In this document: positions 60,052-64,000 of the stretch, in pieces
How positions within the stretch are numbered: the stretch's first letter is position 1
Layout of the letters: each line of letters starts with the position of its first letter
Source: Phallus indusiatus
Taxonomy: Eukaryota > Basidiomycota > Agaricomycetes > Phallales > Phallaceae
Assembly: GCA_027605045.1 (NCBI GenBank)
Contig: JAQFWX010000021.1
Span: forward strand, 682,001-746,000
Direction of reading: 5' to 3'
Length of the DNA: 64,000 bases
Notes under the pieces: generated by a model
Database searches by the model: none
Told to the model about the DNA's origin: nothing
The model's input: the letters and a program-made list of their open reading frames with translations, nothing else
Position numbers and translations under genes: made by a program

Positions 60052-62256
60052 GACTTTTTTCTAAAAAGAACCTTTTAGTGAGAAGTTACTAGGCTCCGCC
60101 AAGGTTTTGGCTTGCCTGTTTTTGCTTTCGTCATCCATCTCTCAAATGGCTTACGTAAGGAAGATTTCTTCACTTGGGGAGCGCTCGTGCTTTTTGGACC
60201 ACCATGGCACGATGTTATGTGCTAAGTATATCCCAGACGTTGCTGTCAAAAAATGAACAAGTTCCACAAGGCTGTTTTGCCAAAATTTTCTTCGAGAAGC
60301 ACCCATATCCGAAGATCCAACGTGAAAAAAATGCGATTGTCGGTATACTTATCTATGGGTTTTGGTGTGGTATATAATAATTCAAGCGGGTTTTTCAGAG
60401 CCGCTCACTTGGTATAACTCTATTCAAGACAACCGTCGACGAATAGGTTGCCGCGAGAAACTTGTTGGGAAAGAACTTGATGAAACTATTAGCACAGAAG
60501 GACGAATTCCAACACGTGTGTTTACGAAATATTCGCGCACTCGGATGCATGATTAGTGGATACCTTTTTTCTTTTTCCCTTGTCTTTGAGAACGCGGACC
60601 TGAACGAGATTTACAGCGGTTAGTGATGTTCTCTAGCGTGGTACGGATCCGAAATGTCGCGTTTCGAGTTGAGAGGCGTGGTCAAACATATGTACGATTC
60701 GCCATGGTAGCGAACAACCACTAGGTAGATGAGCCATACAACGCATTACCCCTCGATTAGATCTCGTTGCTTTCCGAAAATTAAAACAGAAGGAACAACC
60801 GGATAACGATCATGATTGACAAGACACGCTGAAAGATTTCAAAAAAAGCAGAAAGGAGAAATATGTAACACAAGGACGGCTGAACGAGTTAAGGTTGTTG
60901 TTTGGCGAGAGAAGAACTAGAGTGATTCTTTATCCCACATGCGATTGGATCTGAAATGGCCGTTGATATCCGTCTGTCGGACAGGAGATTTTATCTGCTG
61001 CCATAATTTTACAAGTTTAGGTTCACTATATTGGAACGTCTCGATTCGCTTCAACCCGAGTGTTATTTACCTGAATTCTTTCGGTTCCTGAAATAAATAT
61101 ACACAGAGGTATCAATACGAGCGTATAATCTTTTAATTCAAAAACCGCACATACAAGGGAACGCTTTCCTCTTCCTCACCCCTTGAGACGCGTTTTCTGT
61201 GGGAGTATTTTTTGATTATGGGTAGCTTCTAAATACTTCAGCAGCTAGTTAACCCGTAATCTTCCGCAATAAAATACCCAGCCATCTTTTCACCTATGCG
61301 GCATTCTATTTTTCCAATCCATTTAGCATTCTTTTTTTTATATATAAATGCAAAGCATGAATTCCGCGTGACGTTCAGTGTTGAATGGAAGGAAACAAAA
61401 AGCTGAGGGTACAATGTTTGTGACTTGGTTGAGCAAAGAAAACCGAAGTACAATCACGGCAAATCTGGAAGCGATTTTTTTAGTTTCTCATGCTTTCAGA
61501 ATCCAATGTCCGGATCCGGACTTGAAACGCGACTGCGTAAAACCAAGGTTGGATAGACGGTGAATCCCATAATGTTCTAGTCATATTCTGAAAAGGAGAT
61601 TAGGGAGCGCTTGGAGACAGAGAATTTGTAAATTAATCAAGCGAAGATCTACTAGATACGGCTAATCTTCCACGAGACTGACAAACTCGACGTCACAAAT
61701 TCGCATACACCCGGCGAACGTGGACAATAGACTCTTTGGCAGATAGCGACTTGACTGATCAATCAAAACGTCCTAGAGCATTCAAGAATAGGTTTCTATT
61801 TACAAAGGACATTGAATATGCTTTCGTAACGAGCCGTTGCAGAATGACGCATGATAACGTGGCGCGCTTATGAGATCAATGCTGGTTTGGAAATGGCATC
61901 ATTCACTCATCGAGTCTCGTTTATTTTTTTGTCTGACAAACAAACGAACAAACAAGTCTATTAGCGTGTCCCACTGGGGTCTATAAATTAAGAATTCCAC
62001 TATGTGATGAGAGATAATGAGTTTATATTTTGGGGTATAAATATAGCACTCCAGGCACCACGCTTTTGCGCATGGGTTGGCGAAGAAAAAAGGAAAAAAG
62101 TCAGCCATCGGATGCCTATCTAAGCTGCATCCTTGACAACCTCTCGTTCGAGACTTTTTTATAATGTATGCCGCCAGTATTCCACGGCAAAGTATGCCTT
62201 CATTTAGGATTATCAATTAGCACTGCAATTTTCCCAAAAAAGAATGAAAGGATAGA
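60052..62256. other. Gene-poor 2.2-kb region
   Basis: Upstream of dihydrolipoamide dehydrogenase on the left. No convincing frame, RNA gene or repeat is recognised in the remainder. Confidence 0.45.
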
Positions 62257-63087
62257 TTAACTAACTCTGTCAAAACAGAATTCACCACTCCATGCAGCAA
62301 CATATCGTCTGCTATCTTCTAAGCTTCTATATAATTCGTCGACCGATGTCCGCAGGGCATCGTATTCGCTCTCTGTTTCAATAAAACCACTGGCGAGCTC
62401 TTCTTTGCACGACTGTATGGCTTGTGAAATATCTGAGTCAAGGATTGCAAGGTGGGGTAGTAAAGGGTCATTATCGGAAGAGGTCCATCGTAAAGGGAAA
62501 GTGGAGCGTATCACAGAAGTTAAAATGGGAAGTGAATCAGCCCCCAAGCCTAATGAAAGCATGTATCATTAGTACACGGCCCGATAACAGTGTATGAAGG
62601 AGCAGGAGATGTGCGACGGTGAATGAAATTACATACCGGCACCAAATAGCATACGAGCCCGACTGAGGACTTCGGTGAATTGCTGAGTGGGCACGTAGAC
62701 AGATCCACTTCGTCTGACGAAAAGGGATGAAGACGATGGCAGATTGTTTTTATTTTTGGCCGCTGTCTGCTTCAGTCGATTACGCGCAACATGATGGAAT
62801 GGTGCGCTAGTATTAGGACTAGTTCATGACGTGGAGAGTGAATAAGGGGACCGGGAAGGAAAAATGGTACTAGACAAAGTACGTACAAAGTTGCTAATAA
62901 AGCGCGAACCACGGCTCGTAGGTCGGTTGCAGGAGCATTAGCAATGAAGGTGTCGATCATGAGGTTACTTTTGAACGAAATTCACGTCAGAAAAGAGGCA
63001 TAAACAGCAAGAAGAGAAACATGGGCCTACGCACACATGTTTAACGGACCCGCACGAGGCGTCATAAACAGCAGTGGTAGCAGGCAT
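62257..63087 (-). CDS. Conserved-looking small protein, unrecognised
   Basis: Four exons can be joined. The first starts MPATTAVYDASCG. The second encodes LMIDTFIANAPATDLRAVVR and then ALLAT. The third runs from APFHHVARNRL to FTEVLSRARMLFGAG. The last starts GLGADSLPILTSVIRS and ends SGEFCFDRVS. This gives about 230 residues, mostly helical, without signal peptide or membrane segment. Introns are short, with acceptors TTCAAAAG, GAACTAG and TTTCATTAG. The sequence looks like a real gene by its splice sites and uniform coding character. I know no function and would not propose one. It is divergent from the aldo/keto reductase gene. Confidence 0.6.
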
Positions 63088-63749
63088 GAAGTGAATTCGA
63101 GGTAGGCAAAGCTAGTTTTTGCTTTTGGGGGTTTGAAGTTGAGATTTTGGACTGGAAACGCGACACATTTTAAACAGAAAAAAAGCAGGAGAATAAATAG
63201 TTGTGAAGAACGACGGAGACTAAAAGGTCAAAAGGGAGAAATAATCAAGTTCAGACCAACTAAGCGGCCGTCGTTTCAATGCCTGGAATGTGCCATAATT
63301 CGAATTTTATTTTTTTTATTTCCCAACAAAGAAATAAAGAACGAAGTTATTTGCAGGCTAGTTCTCACACTTTCTTTTGGTAAAATAATTTTACAACTAT
63401 AATATAAAAATATAATATTTCACATCCCGGGTTACTACTAAATATTATAATGTAAGCAACAATCTCGATTCATAAATGCCGGCCTTTTGTCAGGCCCAGG
63501 GAGTCACACAAACTGTCACGCCACGTGGTTACTATAGACCGTGCCCGGACCGAGATTTACACAACGCATAGCCATATGTAGCTTGTATTTAGTATTGCCT
63601 GTTTATCGATTTGAAAAGCCGAAATCAACATACAGGCCTATAAAAATCATCTCTGGTCGAGACCGAAAACTATTTCGTATTTTTGTAAACTTGATTTGCA
63701 TTCTGTTTCTGTTTCTTCCATTTTATTTCTAACCAACCGCATTGTAAAA
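63088..63749. promoter_or_regulatory. Divergent intergenic region
   Basis: Between the unrecognised small gene (-) and the aldo/keto reductase gene (+). AT-rich stretches occur around 63370-63450 and no other gene is seen. Confidence 0.35.
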
Positions 63750-64000
63750 ATGGCAGACCACGACGCCGTCGAAACTGTCAGACTCGGCGCACTCACCGTT
63801 CCTCGACTGTTCAATGGATTATGGCAACTTTCCTCACCAGGTACGGGAGGAACCTCGGTTTTTGTCCCCGCTTAGCTGAAAGAAAGAAATGTTTAACACA
63901 TAGCATGGGGAACTGCACCGGTCAGTAAAATCAAGCAGGAGATGAGACGTCATGTCGATGCCGGATTCGTGGCATTCGGTATTTCTGTTTCTTGTTATCA
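63750..64000 (+). CDS. Aldo/keto reductase, 5' part, cut by the window edge
   Basis: The start MADHDAVETVRLGALTVPRL continues FNGLWQLSSP. After an intron (donor about 63840, acceptor about 63903) it continues AWGTAPVSKIKQEMRRHVDAGFVAF, then a second donor (GTATTTCTG, about 63979). The Leu-Trp-Gln-Leu pattern, followed by a helix before an expected Asp-x-Ala-Asp, is typical of NADP-dependent aldo/keto reductases. The catalytic Tyr and Lys lie beyond the edge, so this is a family assignment from the N-terminus only. Confidence 0.65.

Overview
The window comes from a filamentous basidiomycete, most likely an agaric mushroom. Genes are dense and cut by many short GT-AG introns of about 45-70 nt. 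Host proteins are typical of Agaricomycetes, and the retroelement is a chromodomain Ty3/gypsy element. The species cannot be named from the sequence alone.

Region 1 (1-16460) is a repeat-rich accessory block, and target-site duplications let the layers be ordered. The oldest readable layer is an unrecognised repeated gene family, present as a split copy (924-2215 plus 11641-12131) and a decayed second copy (about 12132-13112). Each coding part is followed by a tail of consecutive stem-loops. A TA-flanked MITE (2218-11638) sits in copy 1. A near full-length chromovirus (2720-11529, minus strand, TSD CTATG) sits in the MITE. A plus-oriented LTR (315-923) truncates copy 1 on its left. That LTR itself carries an antisense SINE-like insertion and the end of another LTR. 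Further right are three solo LTRs with perfect 5-bp TSDs (GGTAT, GATAT, GTAAC), LTR relics, and a second TA-flanked MITE (15971-16458). The chromovirus carries an antisense, partly frameshifted gene with a fungal Zn2Cys6 zinc cluster.

Region 2 (16968-53270) is ordinary host euchromatin. In order it holds: an NHP6-like HMG-box protein (-), a Cuz1-like AN1 zinc-finger protein (-), a large PAK-like CRIB kinase (+), complex I NDUFV1 (+), a GPI-anchored-type acid phosphatase (-), a rhodanese/dual-specificity phosphatase (-), ARPC5 of Arp2/3 (+), choline-phosphate cytidylyltransferase (+), TFIIE-beta (-), PAN3 (+), a TAF8/TAF3-like histone-fold protein (-), a 2,076-residue Ras-family GEF (-), OXA1 (-) and an NRP1-like RRM plus RanBP2-zinc-finger protein (+). 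Divergent pairs share short promoters, for example Cuz1/PAK at 107 bp. PAK kinase, Ras GEF, MAPK-type phosphatase and Arp2/3 all bear on polarity and signalling, but nothing here shows co-regulation.

Region 3 (53271-64000) is gene-poor. It holds dihydrolipoamide dehydrogenase (-), an unrecognised small gene (-) and the first exons of an aldo/keto reductase (+) running off the right edge. DLD shows a likely dinucleotide frameshift at the start of the protein. About 4.9 kb (53271-58128) and 2.2 kb (60052-62256) have no supportable gene.
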